Source of the DNA: Cornus controversa
Taxonomy: Eukaryota > Streptophyta > Magnoliopsida > Cornales > Cornaceae
Direction: 5' to 3'
NCBI GenBank assembly: GCA_026545225.1
Contig: CM048845.1
Coordinates: forward strand, 107,892,533 to 107,956,532
Length of the DNA stretch: 64,000 nucleotides
Part shown: positions 38,201 through 49,505 of the stretch, in pieces
Layout: the number at the start of each line of letters is the position of its first letter
Position numbering within the stretch: position 1 is the stretch's first letter
Translations under genes and position numbers: made by a program
Notes under the pieces: generated by a model
Databases searched by the model: none
Told to the model about the DNA's origin: nothing
The model's input: the letters and a program-made list of their open reading frames with translations, nothing else

Positions 38201-38693
38201 CCAGTCGCAATACACAGTGAATACAAAGATGGCAAGTCAAGTGCACAAGACTCCGCCATTGTGGATCTATGAAGGGTCGGATGTGCGCAGTCTTACCTCC
38301 GCATAGGAAAAGATAATTAATAAAAAGGAATTTCAATTTATGAAAAAGAAATCAATAGAGTCAGAACCCATACTAGTATAACTTTCATGTACATGTGTGC
38401 GCATAAACAGAGATAACAACAGATTAGGGTCAATTCTTGTTTTTTTCCTTTCTCCAATTGACAAATGAGAGAGGTTTCAACTTAACACATGCTATAGAGA
38501 ATCCAACATTTAGTACTTATACTAAAGACAATAAAATTTATTGAATTTACTAAAGAAAGAAAAGAGTCGATCACTGGGACTCACGCCATGGAGGAGGACT
38601 AGTAATGCAGTAGTAAACATTGGGAAGCTGATCCCTTGGTGGGTGTGGCGCTAGATCATCCGCCTTTTGTGCATGACCTGCTCCTCCAGCCAT
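32276..38693 (-). CDS. NAT6: Nucleobase-ascorbate transporter (NCS2 family), 14 exons
   Basis: Exons (minus strand): 38693-38585, 37602-37505, 37392-37219, 36720-36620, 36042-35967, 35816-35757, 35593-35409, 34819-34723, 34322-34236, 33339-33281, 33172-33081, 32968-32891, 32789-32629, 32494-32276. All introns are GT-AG, phases agree, and the 1596-nt CDS gives 531 residues, the usual plant NAT length. It starts MAGGAGHAQKADDLAPHPP, has the QH pair of the first membrane segment (Q45-H46, GFQHYLVML), and the NCS2 signature E-N-x-G-x4-T-R at 350-359 (ENAGLLALTR). It ends with the conserved YSLPFNLNKYFPSV tail. Multiple hydrophobic segments are seen; the family is a plasma-membrane, proton- or sodium-coupled purine/pyrimidine or ascorbate carrier, and plant substrates are poorly settled. 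It resembles Arabidopsis NAT5/NAT6 most; exact orthology is unproven. Small oddities are GTVGL where GAGGL is usual (exon 13) and FVAPT for FVPTT (exon 3). No disabling lesion was seen. Confidence 0.96.
33544..33563. repeat. (GA)n microsatellite in a transporter intron
   Basis: About ten GA dinucleotides in the intron between exons 9 and 10. Confidence 0.9.
38220..38312 (-). mobile_element. Au-type SINE fragment in intron 1 of the transporter
   Basis: The minus strand reads gcggaggtaagactgcgcac, then catccgacccttcatagatc and gagtcttgtgcacttgactt. These follow the middle and 3' part of the Au SINE consensus (aggtaaggctgcgtac-atccgaccc-gccttgtgcac). The tRNA-related head and the tail repeat are missing or too diverged. 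It lies in the ~1-kb first coding intron, in the same direction as the gene. Confidence 0.75.
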
Positions 38694-38782
38694 GACTTTC
38701 TCTCTCTCTGTACTTTCTCTTTCTAAAGAAAATACCCCCAAAACCCCCCACTGAATCTCTAGGAACGACAAAATCCAGACCT
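38694..38782 (-). other. 5' untranslated exon of the transporter gene
   Basis: A good acceptor (gttgtgtgcag) precedes 38782 and is followed by an untranslated, GA-rich stretch leading to the ATG at 38693. This suggests an intron in the 5' leader with a first untranslated exon farther up, possibly ending at the aaag/gtgc junction near 39275. Inferred from splice-site appearance only. Confidence 0.45.
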
Positions 38783-39269
38783 GCACACAACAGATATTCT
38801 AAATTTCATAGAAAACCAATCACAGAAAACCAACAAAACTATATGAAAATTGAGAGAGAAAAAAAAAAAACTCTAAATTTTGGGTACCCGAGAAACTCAA
38901 TCACTTATACTGACAAGGCTGGAACAACAACCCACATGTAGTAGTCGCTTGTATATAACTGTGAAAATGAAACTGCAACTAAAATGCGAGTAAATAGTGT
39001 AAACAATAATGGCAATAGTTGCAAGAAATAAAAAGATAAAGCACTGAACTACCTTTGTAACAATCTTTCCGAAGCAAACTACAGTGGTGCGTTGCGTTGC
39101 TAAAGTCCACAAAAATACAGACCCCACCCAGGAAAGTTCACTGAAAGGGGTTGGAGAGAGAGAGGAACTTTAGATGTAATATTGCACTCCAAAATCAATC
39201 CAGACACAGTATAGGGAAGAGTTAGCAAGAAACAAGATAAAATGATTATGCAAGTAAGGTAAATGAATG

Positions 39270-39480
39270 CACCTTTCATTTCTCTCTCTTTCCGAGTTTC
39301 CCTGGCCGTCGGTTGTCAAATCACAACACTACCTGTAGAACAAGTATTATTACTGTGCGCGCAAGACTCTGTGATCTGTCCGGTGCGGGCTCTCTCTCTT
39401 AAAAGAAGGAAAAGAGGAAATAAAAACTCTCTTTATCAGCAAAAAGTAACCCCAGAACTTTCAAATATTATCAAATAACC
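39270..39480 (-). promoter_or_regulatory. Probable promoter/leader region of the transporter
   Basis: A GC-richer patch with CT/GA-rich runs (ctctctcttt, ggctctctctctt) upstream of the putative leader intron. Pyrimidine patches are common near plant transcription starts. No convincing TATA box was identified. Confidence 0.3.
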
Positions 39481-39933
39481 CCTCAGCCATTAAACTGAAT
39501 ATGAAAAGATTGAGGTGCACTTGTAGGCGTCACTGGTATTATTCTACTTCTCCATTGTAAAAGAGAGGCGAGGTTCAAACCTCATGAGAGGCATTGTGTA
39601 AGAGCATGTGTCAGTTGTTAAACTTAAAATATACAAATAACATTTTTGGTAAAAGAAAAATCCCATATAAAAATTATATTACATTTTTGTGTTTGTTTTT
39701 TAATGGTGAGACAGTAAGGAAGAATTTGCATGTTTTTGTAGAAGTTCAAAGGAATTCTTTGCAAAATTAGACTTGTAAAAAGTTGAAGGTTCAATATTTT
39801 TTTTTTCTAAACTATAAATTTTTTTTTTTTTTTTTTTTGAATAGATGAAAGCATGTACATGACTTTATGAAAGTGATAATCTATATTCACCAAACTCAAT
39901 CATTATGAATGAGATAAATCCGACCATTGGATC
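39481..39933. other. Intergenic DNA with a tRNA-B-box-like motif
   Basis: aggttcaaacctc at 39571-39583 resembles a Pol III B box and may mark a SINE remnant, but no A box at the right distance was found. A run of ~20 T lies at 39819-39838. Confidence 0.3.
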
Positions 39934-40367
39934 CTAGAAAGCATGTGGACAATTTTCAAAAAATTGGATACGGATACGGTATAATACAGAAATATAAAAA
40001 TAATAAATTATATTTTTCTATATACAAAAGTTATTTTTATGCTATATTTTTATTATTATTAACATTTATTTATAAAATATTATGTTTAACAAATAAAATA
40101 AGAGCTAAAGAGTCATATTGCATAATTTGTATGAATAAATTTTGAACTAAATCATAATATATATTTCAATACTTCTTCTTAAAATAAATGTTAAACTACT
40201 ATGATATTTTTGTTAAGTATTTGAAAAGTATTTAATACGTGTTAAAAATATAAATATATATATGTTAAAATTATGAATACATTTAAAAAGTATCATACAC
40301 GTATTTGTGAGTATTCAAAGAGTATCAGTATCCGATATGTACACAATACTGTATTCGTTCTTTCTAG
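39934..40367. mobile_element. GGATAC-rich TIR element, diverged relative of family E
   Basis: The left end ctagaaagcatgtggac and inverted right end ctagaaagaacgaatac are terminal repeats. Repeated ggatac / gtatcc motifs sit just inside both ends, as in the elements at 26464 and 58988. The middle is AT-rich and non-coding. Confidence 0.55.
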
Positions 40368-40699
40368 ATTGAATAAAAAAAATAAAGTAAATTACTCTTA
40401 CCTCTCTTAAGATTTGGCTTAATTACCCTCAAATTAATTTTTTTGCAAAATTATTGTGACACCCCCGTTAGACTAATGACTCATTAAAAAAAATCACATC
40501 TAATATACAATTACAAAATAACCCTCAAGCTATAGTGTTTTTGTGCAAAAATAACTTTCAGTTCTAATCATTTGACTGAGATTAATATATTTTATATACG
40601 TATTTTCTCCATCAATGTCACACCAGCACTAACGCCACCAATGATAGTTTTAGGGTTTTGATTTTTTATGCTAATGCAGCTTATAGCATTTTGATTTTA

Positions 40700-42646
40700 G
40701 GATAAATATTACTGACACCCCCTAAAGTTTGATATATTGACACGCGTTTACAACTTTGTGAATTTTCGTCACCAACACTCCCTGACAGCTTTTTCATTTT
40801 TTAATATGTGAAATGTCTTGATTACTCCTGATTATTTAAATGTATTTTAATATAAAAATATCATAATAGAAAAATGACCACAATACCCTTCATGATAATA
40901 TGCATTGGCAACTAATATTTTAATTTATGTTAATATTATTATTTATGGAACTAGTAATTATATATATTAGGTTATATATATTATAGTGTGTATATATAGA
41001 TGAATAGAGAAAAAGAAAGAGAAATTTAATTACTTTTTTATTTTATGTTAACATTATTAGTTATGAAAATAAATAATTATATATATAGGTTGTATATATT
41101 ATACTATATTGTATATATATAGATAAATAGAGAAAAGGAAAAATTACACTTAAATAAAGTTAGGAGGCCTAAATTACAAAGTGATCTATTTTAAAAGTTT
41201 ATTTTTCACTTTTGTTGAATTAAGCAAAATAATTACATTTGCATTGAAAATTATTATTCAAGTCCAAAATATCCTTCAATCTCTTATCTCAAAATATCAA
41301 ATTATCAACTTCTTAAATTAAATAATTCATTTACTCAAAAAATTAAGAAAATATCTGGAATATCGTTTAGTTTTTAAAAAATTATAGAAATATAAAAGTA
41401 ATCCAATAAAAGTGAACAAACCAATAAAGCAAAGCAAAATAGCTCTGAATGGCAGCCAACTTCTTTTCCCTTTTAGATTAATGCAAATGGATACACTTGT
41501 GATATCACAACACATCAACTATTTTTGAATGGGAATTAAGTAGATTTTTCAAATGTGCTTTGATAACTTTTTGATCTGGTATGCCTAAAAAAATATGAGT
41601 ATTAAAAAGAGATATTTACATTAAAACATGAGGCACAAAAACAAAAAAAATTCAAATTTCACAAGTAAACTTCTATAAATTTTAAATATGCCTGCAAATA
41701 CAAACAAAATTTGAACTTTATCAACAAATAAATTATGAGTCATTTTATATAGAATATGTCTGTTCACTAAATCAAATTAAGAACATATTTAAACGAGCAA
41801 ATATGAATTAGATAGTTGATAATGACAACTTAAAAAAATGACTAGTGAAACCGTCATCACATTTAAAAACCTCAAAATTAAGAACTATTGGCACATAAAT
41901 TTGTCATACAATTCAAAAATTAGTTCACTATTTTTATTTTTTTTAAAAAGTAAAAAAAACAATTCACTAAAGTAAAATAAGAGACCATATTTTTGTGATG
42001 AGAGATGATCCACAACTAATAATTTATCAAGGCAATAGTGCTTTGCAATGATTTCAATTTTCTTTTAATGAGACGAAAAGACAACCTGTTAGATTTTATT
42101 TAGTCACGCACAATACTCCTTTAGTCGTACAGGAATCAAACTGAATTTAGTGTGGGTTGGAATAAGAAACTGATGGACATTTCAATGCATATGTGATTAT
42201 TTTGTTTAATTCAACCAAAGTGAAAAATAAACATTTAAAATAGACCACTTTGTAATTTAGGCCTCCTAACTTTATTTAAGTATAGTTTTCCCTAAAGAAA
42301 AAGAAAGAGAAATTTAATTAATTTTTTATTTTACGTTAACATTATTATTTATGGAAATAAATAATTATATATAGATTACATATATTATAATACATTCAAA
42401 GGGGTATTTTGGTCCATTAGATATGGTTAAATGAATAAATTTAATATTGAAATAGGTTTGGTAAGAAGTCAAAGGACAACATAATTATTTCACCGTCAAA
42501 AAGTGATTTGACACGGTTTACTATTGACAGGAGAAGGTGTATGTGATATACGTTACAAAGCATAAAAAATATTGATTATAAAAATTTACAAAATTATAAC
42601 CGTATGTCAATACATAAATCTCAAGAAGTGTGAGTGATATTTACTT
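40700..42646. mobile_element. MULE-like TIR element, family B, copy 2, nested in family C
   Basis: Terminal inverted repeats of ~70 bp: left ggataaatattactgacacc, right inverted aagtaaatatcactcacact, both continuing through a tattgacac/gacat and aattttgtgaatttt block. The direct repeat ttgatttta at 40691-40699 and 42647-42655 is a 9-bp target duplication. Its own ~780 bp is non-coding; the rest is a further nested element. The left half is shared with 11224-12000. Confidence 0.9.
41137..42292. mobile_element. 1156-bp MULE-like TIR element, family A, copy 1, innermost of three
   Basis: Long TIRs (over 100 bp): the left begins ggaaaaattacacttaaata and the right inverted begins gggaaaactatacttaaata, both followed by aagttaggaggcctaaatta and a caaagtg-tctattttaaa block. 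Near-duplicate 9-mers flank it: tagagaaaa (41128-41136) and taaagaaaa (42293-42301). No long open frame, so it is non-autonomous. A second copy, with its interior inverted, lies at 48307-49505. Confidence 0.92.
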
Positions 42647-42816
42647 TTGATTTTAAAATATGGTGGTCAACCAAACATCAGGAAGTTGGCCCACCATATT
42701 TTAAAATAAAAAATAATTACACAAAAGTTTAAGAGAAGTGAAAGTAATTGGCCCACCATATTTTAAAATAAAAAATAATTACGCAAAAGTTTATGAGAAG
42801 TGAAAGTAATTTGTCC

Positions 42817-42818
<2 letters not shown>

Positions 42819-42856
<38 letters not shown>
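42819..42856. repeat. (AT)n microsatellite
   Basis: About 19 AT dinucleotides directly after the family C element. Confidence 0.95.
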
Positions 42857-42858
<2 letters not shown>

Positions 42859-43157
42859 AAAACTTCCTTGCATACAAGTACTACAAAGGAGGAAGAAAAA
42901 CAAAAAATAAAGGTACACAGCGTTCTGTGACTCCTTACACTTCAATTAGTACCTACAACTTGCCAAAGTACAAAATCTGTTTTTAATTTTTCATGTGAAG
43001 GAAAGTACAAATTTTGTTCATATCCTTAGTTGTGAGGATTTTGGGCTCCTGTCAATTGTTCTCGTTGGAATCGCATGCATAGCACAATGCCACGTACAGT
43101 GTTTATCATCAAGAGTTTATCATACCGTATGCTTCACAAACTTTTAAAACTAGACCA

Positions 43158-43160
<3 letters not shown>

Positions 43161-43189
<29 letters not shown>
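43161..43189. repeat. (TA)n microsatellite
   Basis: About 14 TA dinucleotides. Confidence 0.95.
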
Positions 43190-43192
<3 letters not shown>

Positions 43193-43340
43193 AATACACG
43201 ATATTATCATGTACTTATAAATGTGAGAGTTAAATAAAATAATTTTAAATTATATTTTAAATCATATAATTACTTTTTTAATTAACCACACTTTTCACCA
43301 TTACATTGCTCTATTTTATTTTATTATACCAATCTCAAAT

Positions 43341-43523
43341 GTAATATAAATATATGTATGTATGTATATTTAGAGAGAGAACAGTGTTGCACTCTTTGAC
43401 AATTAAGTTCAAATGAGTGAGTTGAAGGTAATATAAATATATGTATGTATGTATATTTAGAGAGAGAGAGAGAGAGAACAGTGTTGCACTCTCTGACAAT
43501 TTAGTTCAAATGAGTGAGTTGAA
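43341..43523. repeat. Tandem duplication of ~87-95 bp
   Basis: Starting at 43341 and again at 43428: gtaatataaatatatgtatg, a GA run, acagtgttgcactct and caaatgagtgagttgaa. The second copy has a longer GA run. Only a few other differences, so recent. Confidence 0.9.
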
Positions 43524-44579
43524 TGAACATAGCTGGTCAAAGAAATTGTAACAGTCATGAGTGCTTCATCGGGCTCTCACATGTAAAGAACTCATTGTCA
43601 TATACGGAGTATTAGAAAAAGTTAGTGCAACTTTTTGGATTTATGTGACAAGGGCTCACAGGTACTTAAAAGTGTTCAACATGATAGTGTTAAGAAATTT
43701 TTTTTGTGTCTAAATAGCATATGAAAAGGATTCTCAAAATGACAAATGATAGTTTTAAGATTTTCGTGTTTCACACTTTAAAGTTTGAATTTGTAATTAA
43801 ATTCCATTTGTTACACCAAAAATGTATTTTTTTTTTCAATCATATAACGTTTTCTACATGAAATTTTCCTTCTTAAGTTTCAAAATTTTAGAATGATTTA
43901 TTAATTCTTGGAAGATGTGCAATTAATAAATACAAAAAAAAAAAAGAGAAATTGACATTTTATATTAGCACAGTAAAATTAATTAGATTCTATTTTCACA
44001 TCTTAGTAATATATCACATGATTGTTACACTCATGCTATCTTGAATATTAGATGCTCAATTATTATTGCTTTTAAATTGGTTCAGGATAATTTTGTCATA
44101 ATTAAAAAAGGAAGATGGCATTAATGAAATTAAAAAATCTTTAAGAATCCAAAGCTTTCTAAATTTGTCCCTTCTCGGCTACCTCTTGATTACTTTTTGA
44201 ACTTTATATGACCTTTAGTTGGTGACATGTCAAATTCACATTGTTCACAAATTATTAAAATATACAAATCAAATCAAACCAAACCATATCACTTTAGTCC
44301 ATTTTGGATAGAATTTAGGGATATACCCGAACCTACCAAGCTGGGGCAAAAGAATAGATCGATTTGGTTGAAATAAAACCACTGTTAGTGATGTGACTAA
44401 ACATTTAGCAACTAATGATGAGTTCATTTCAAATTTGGAGAGTTAGAAGACGGAAGAGAATTCTCTGCGGTACCTGAAAACCGCGAACTTTTTTTTTTCT
44501 TTGCTCCGTTTTCCTTCCGTTATATTGCTTTTCAATATTTTATTATAAGTTTTATAACAATAGATACAACTTTGCATAT
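43524..44579. other. Intergenic DNA, no feature supported
   Basis: AT-rich; no gene, LTR or TIR recognised. Confidence 0.4.
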
Positions 44580-47500
44580 GTTATCTTTCCATTAGTCACT
44601 TAAAAAAAAAACACAACTTTGAAGTCATTTTACACACAATTAAAATATTTCTTCACATACTTAAAACATATACATTTTAATATTTTTTTAAAATGTTTAT
44701 ATAAAAAAATAAAAATATATATATAAAAAATTATTTATTTTTAGTGTGTGAAAAAATACTTTAAATATGTAGAAGTTTACTTTAAGCGTGTGAAAAATGA
44801 TTTTAAGTGTGTGTAAGTGAGTCTTAAAAATGTAAAAATCAACTTTTATGATTTATTTGTATGAATGAGTATAATCGAAAAATCATTTTAATCTCAAATT
44901 GATTTGACTTTTAAATTGATAGCACAAATTTTCATACACTTAAAATATATTTTCACACCATTAAAATCAATTTTCACAAGTTTACGGCTATTTTTCACAC
45001 ACTCAAAACCAATCATTTTTTACGCTATTTCTTTTCAATTTTTTAAAGAAAAATTTAGACACATCCAATAAGTGTTTTCATACAAATAAAACATAACATT
45101 TGATTTTCACATTTATTAAGACTCATGTCCACGAACTTAAAGTCCTTTTTTCACATATTTAAAGTCATTTTCGACACACTTAAAGTATTAATCCACACAC
45201 TGAAAATATATATATATTTTTTTCAAATTTCTCAGAAACATTTAGACATATCCAATAAGTGTTTTCACATAAATAAAACATAACATTTGATTTTTACATT
45301 TTTTAAGACTCATATCCACAAACTTAAAGGCCATTTCGATACATTTAAAGTAATTTTTCATACACTAAAACAAATAATTTTTTATATTCTTTCTTTCTAA
45401 TATTTTTAGCAACTTTTAAACATATTTGAAAGTTGTTTTCACACAAATAAATCATAACAATTTATATTCGCATTTTAAGTCTCATTTCTATTCATTTTAC
45501 ACATACTTAAAGTACATTTTCACACATTTAAAGTATTTTTTCAGACACTTAAAGTAATTTTTCATACAGAAAATAAATATTTTTTTTTATGTTTTTTCTT
45601 TCCAATTTTTTTAACAACTTTGAAGGATGTTTTCACACAAATAAATCATAACAATTTATATTCACATTTTTAAGTCTCATTTCTACTCACTATAAATCAC
45701 TTTCCACATACTTAAAGTACATTTTCACACATTTAAAATACTTTTTCACACACTAAAAATAATCTTTCACGCGCTGAAAACAAATGATTTTTTATATTTT
45801 TTCTTTCTAATTTTTTTAACAACTTTTTGGCATATTTGAAGGATGTTTTCACACAAATAAATCATAACAATTTATATTCACATTTTAAAGTCTCATTTAT
45901 ACACACTTTAAATCACTTTTCATATACTTAAAGTACATTTTCACACATTTAACGTACATTTTCACACACTTAAGGTAATTTTCCATGCACTGAAAACAAA
46001 TAATTTTTAAAATTTCTTCTTTCTAATTTTTTTAGTAACTTTTAGGCATATTTGAAGGATGTTTTCATACAAATAAATCATAACAATTTATATTTACATT
46101 TTTAAGTATCATTTCTACTCACTTTTCACATACTTAAATACATTTTCACACATTTAAAGTACTTTTTCATACAATTAAAATAATTTTTCACGCACTGAAA
46201 ACAATTTTTTTTTATGTTTTTTCTTTCAAATTTTTTTAGCAACTTTTAGGCAGATTTCAAAGATATTTTCACAAAAATAAATCAAAACAATTTATATTCA
46301 TATTTTAAAATCACTTTCCACACACTTAAAGTACATTTTCACACATTTAAAATACATTTTCACACACTTAAAGTAATTTTTCACGCACTAAAAACAAATG
46401 TTTACTTATCTTTTTTCTTTCTAATTTTTTTAGCAACTTTTAGGCATATTTGAAGGATGTTTTCACACAAATAAATCATAACAATTTATATTTACATTTT
46501 AAGTCTCATTTCTACTCACTTTTCACATACTTAAAGTACATTTTCATACATTTAAAGTACTTTTCCACACACATAAATAATTTCCACTCACTAAAAACAA
46601 ATAATTTTTTATGTTTTTTCTTTCTAATTTGTTTATCAACTTTTAGACATATTTGAATGATGTTTTCACACAAATAAAACATAACAATTTATATTTACAT
46701 TTTGAAGTCTCATTTCTACTCACTTTTCACATACTTAAAGTACATTTTCACACATTTAAAGTAATTTTTCACACACTTAAAGTAATTTTTCAGGCACGAA
46801 AAATAAATATTTTTTTATGTTTTTTTCTTTCTAATCTTTTTAGCAACTTTTAGGCATATTTGAAGGATGTTTTCACACAAATAAATCATAATAATTTATA
46901 TTCACATTTTAAAGTCTCATTTATACACACTTTAAATCACTTTCCACATACTTAAAGTTCATTTCCACACATTTAAAGTACATTTCCACACACTTAAAGT
47001 AAGTTTCCACACACTGAAAACAAATATTTTTTTTATCTTTTTCTTTCCAATTTTTTAACAACTTTTTGGCATATTTGAAGGATGTTTTCGCACAAATAAA
47101 TCATAATAATTTATATTCACATTTTAAAGTCTCATTTCTATTCACTTTAAATCACTTTTCACATACTTAAAGTACATTTTCACACATTTAAATTATTTTT
47201 TCACACACTTAAAGTAATTTTTCACGCACTGAAAACAAATATTTTTTTATATTTTTTCTTTCCAATTTTTTTTAGCAACTTTTAGGCATATTTGAAGGAT
47301 GTTTTCACACAAATAAATCATAATAATTTATATTCACATTTTTAAGTCTCATTTCTCCTCACTTTCCACATACTTAAAATACATTTTCACACATTTAAAG
47401 TACTTGCCACACACTTAAAGTAATTTTCCATGAATTGAAAACAAATATTTTTTATGTACGTTTTTTCTTTCCAATTTTTTTTAGCAACTTTTAGGCATAT

Positions 47501-47890
47501 TTGAAGGATATTTTTGCACAAATAAATCATAACAATTTATATTCACATTTTTAAGCCTCATTTCTACTCACTTTTCACATACTTAAAGTACATTTGTACA
47601 CATTTAAAGTACTTTTTCACACTAAAAGTAATTTTTTTCTCATTGAAAACAAATAATTTTTTTAACAACTTTTAGGCATATTTGAAGGATATTTTCACAC
47701 AAATAAATCGTAAAAAATTATATTCACATTTTTTCAGTGTGTGAAATTAATAGTACTTTAAGTGTGTGGAAATGACCTTTAAGTTCGTGGACATGAGTCT
47801 TAATAAATGTGAAAATCAAATGTTATGTTTTATTTGTGTGAAAACACTTATTGGATGTGTCTAAATGTTTCTAAAAAAATTGGAAAGAAA

Positions 47891-48270
47891 AACCATAAAA
47901 AAATTATATATTTTCTGTGTGTGGAATAATACACTAAGTGTGTCGAAAAAGACTTTAAATATGTGGAAATAGATTTTAAGCTCGTAGACTTGAGTCTTAA
48001 TTAATGTGAAAATCAAATGTTATGTTTTATTTGTGTGGAAACACTTATTGGATGTGTCTAAATGTTTCTGAAAAATTTGGAAAGAAAAACCATAAAAAAA
48101 TTATATATTTTCTGTGTGTGGAATAATACACTAAGTGTGTCGAAAAAGACTTTAAATATGTGGAAATAGATTTTAAGCTCGTAGACTTGAGTCTTAATAA
48201 ATGTGAAAATCAAATGTTATGTTTTATTCTGTAGAAACACTTATTGGATGTGTCTTAATTTTTTTGAAAA
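47891..48270. repeat. Recent ~192-bp tandem duplication inside the foldback right arm
   Basis: The block starting accataaaaaaattatatatt, with gtgtgtggaataatacacta and taagctcgtagacttgagtc, occurs at ~47891 and again at ~48083 almost unchanged, whereas other units differ more. Confidence 0.8.
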
Positions 48271-48306
48271 TTTTGAAAAGAAAAAACATAAAAAAATTAT
48301 ATATTT

Positions 48307-49505
48307 TCAGACTACACTTAAATAAAGTTAGGAGGCCTAAATTACAAAGTGATCTATTTTAAAAGTTTAATTTTCACTTTGGTTGAATTAAACAAAATAA
48401 TCACATATGTATTGAAAATTTTTATTTAAGTCCAAAATGCTCTTCAATCTCTTATTCCAACCCACACTAAACTCCGTTTGGTTCTATCTTTCGTCTCACT
48501 AGAAGAAAATTGAATTAATTGTAAAGCACCATTGCTTGGATAAATTATTGGTCGTTGATTATCTCTCATCGCAAAAATATGGTCTCTAATTTTGCTTTAG
48601 TGAAATATTTTTTTACTTTTAAAAAAATAATAATAATAAATTAGTGAACTAATTTTTGAATTGTATGACAAATTCATGTGTCAATGGTTCTTAATTTTGA
48701 GATTTTTTAAATGTGATGAACGGTTTCACTAGTCACTTTTTTAAGTTGTCACTATCAACTATCTAATTCATATTTTCTTGTTTAAATATATTTTTTATTT
48801 GATTTAGTGAACAGACATATTTTATGTAGAATGAATCATAACTCATTTACCGATAAAGCTCAAATTTTGTTTGCATTTGCAGGCATATTTGAAATTTATA
48901 AGAGTTTACTTATGAAATTTGAATTTTCTTTATCTTTGTGTCTCATGTTTTGATATAATATCTCTTTCTAATACTCATATTTTTTTAGGCATACTAGACC
49001 GAAAAGTTACCCAAGCACATCTGAAAATTCTACTTTATTCTCATCCCGATATAGTTGATGTGTTGTGACACCACAAGTGTATCCGCTTGCATTAATTAAA
49101 GAGAAAAAAAAAGTTGACTGTCATTCAGGGCCATATCTGACGGTCTAAATTTGACTACTTTATGACATAATAATATACTCACAAGTGCATGTATAACGTA
49201 TATTTTTGTTTTACTCTATAGATTTGTTTATTTTTACTAGATTACTTTTATATTCCTGCAAATTTTTAGAAACTAAACGATATTTCAGATATTTTCTTAA
49301 TTTATTGAGTGAATGAATTATTTAATTTAAGAAGTATAATTTGATATTTTGGAATAAGAGATTGAAGGTCATTTTGGACCTGAATAATAATTTTCAATGT
49401 ATATGTAATTTTAAGGCTTAATTTAACCAAATTGAAAATGAAACTTTTAAAATAGACCACTTTGTAATTTAGGTCTCTTAACTTTATTTAAGTGTAGTTT
49501 TCCTT
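48307..49505. mobile_element. ~1.2-kb MULE-like TIR element, family A, copy 2
   Basis: The ends match the TIRs of the 41137-42292 element (ctacacttaaataaagttag-gaggcctaaattac at left; taggtctcttaactttattt at right, inverted). The interior matches the other copy in reverse orientation: here cattgcttggataaattatt and cgttgattatctctcatcgc follow the left TIR, while there the complement precedes the right TIR. It interrupts the reversed satellite arm. A full target duplication is not apparent because satellite bases at the left edge seem lost. Confidence 0.88.

Larger units (their letters stand above)
40386..42816. mobile_element. MULE-like TIR element, family C, copy 1, split by a nested insertion
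   Basis: The two ends, 40386-40690 and 42656-42816, match in order the reverse complement of the uninterrupted ~440-bp element at 58433-58872. The left end reads gtaaattactcttacctctc and the right end gaagtgaaagtaatttgtcc inverts it. The right end carries a 62-bp tandem duplication (periods begin at 42686 and 42748). Everything between 40700 and 42646 is a later insertion. No coding sequence and no clear target duplication at this copy. Confidence 0.85.

Noticed and set aside
38897..39127. 76-codon minus-strand open frame upstream of the transporter
   Set aside because: It lies in the inferred 5' leader intron or promoter area and resembles no protein.
39571..39583. Possible tRNA or SINE (ggttcaaacc)
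   Set aside because: No A box at the correct distance and no cloverleaf can be drawn; only a B-box-like word remains.
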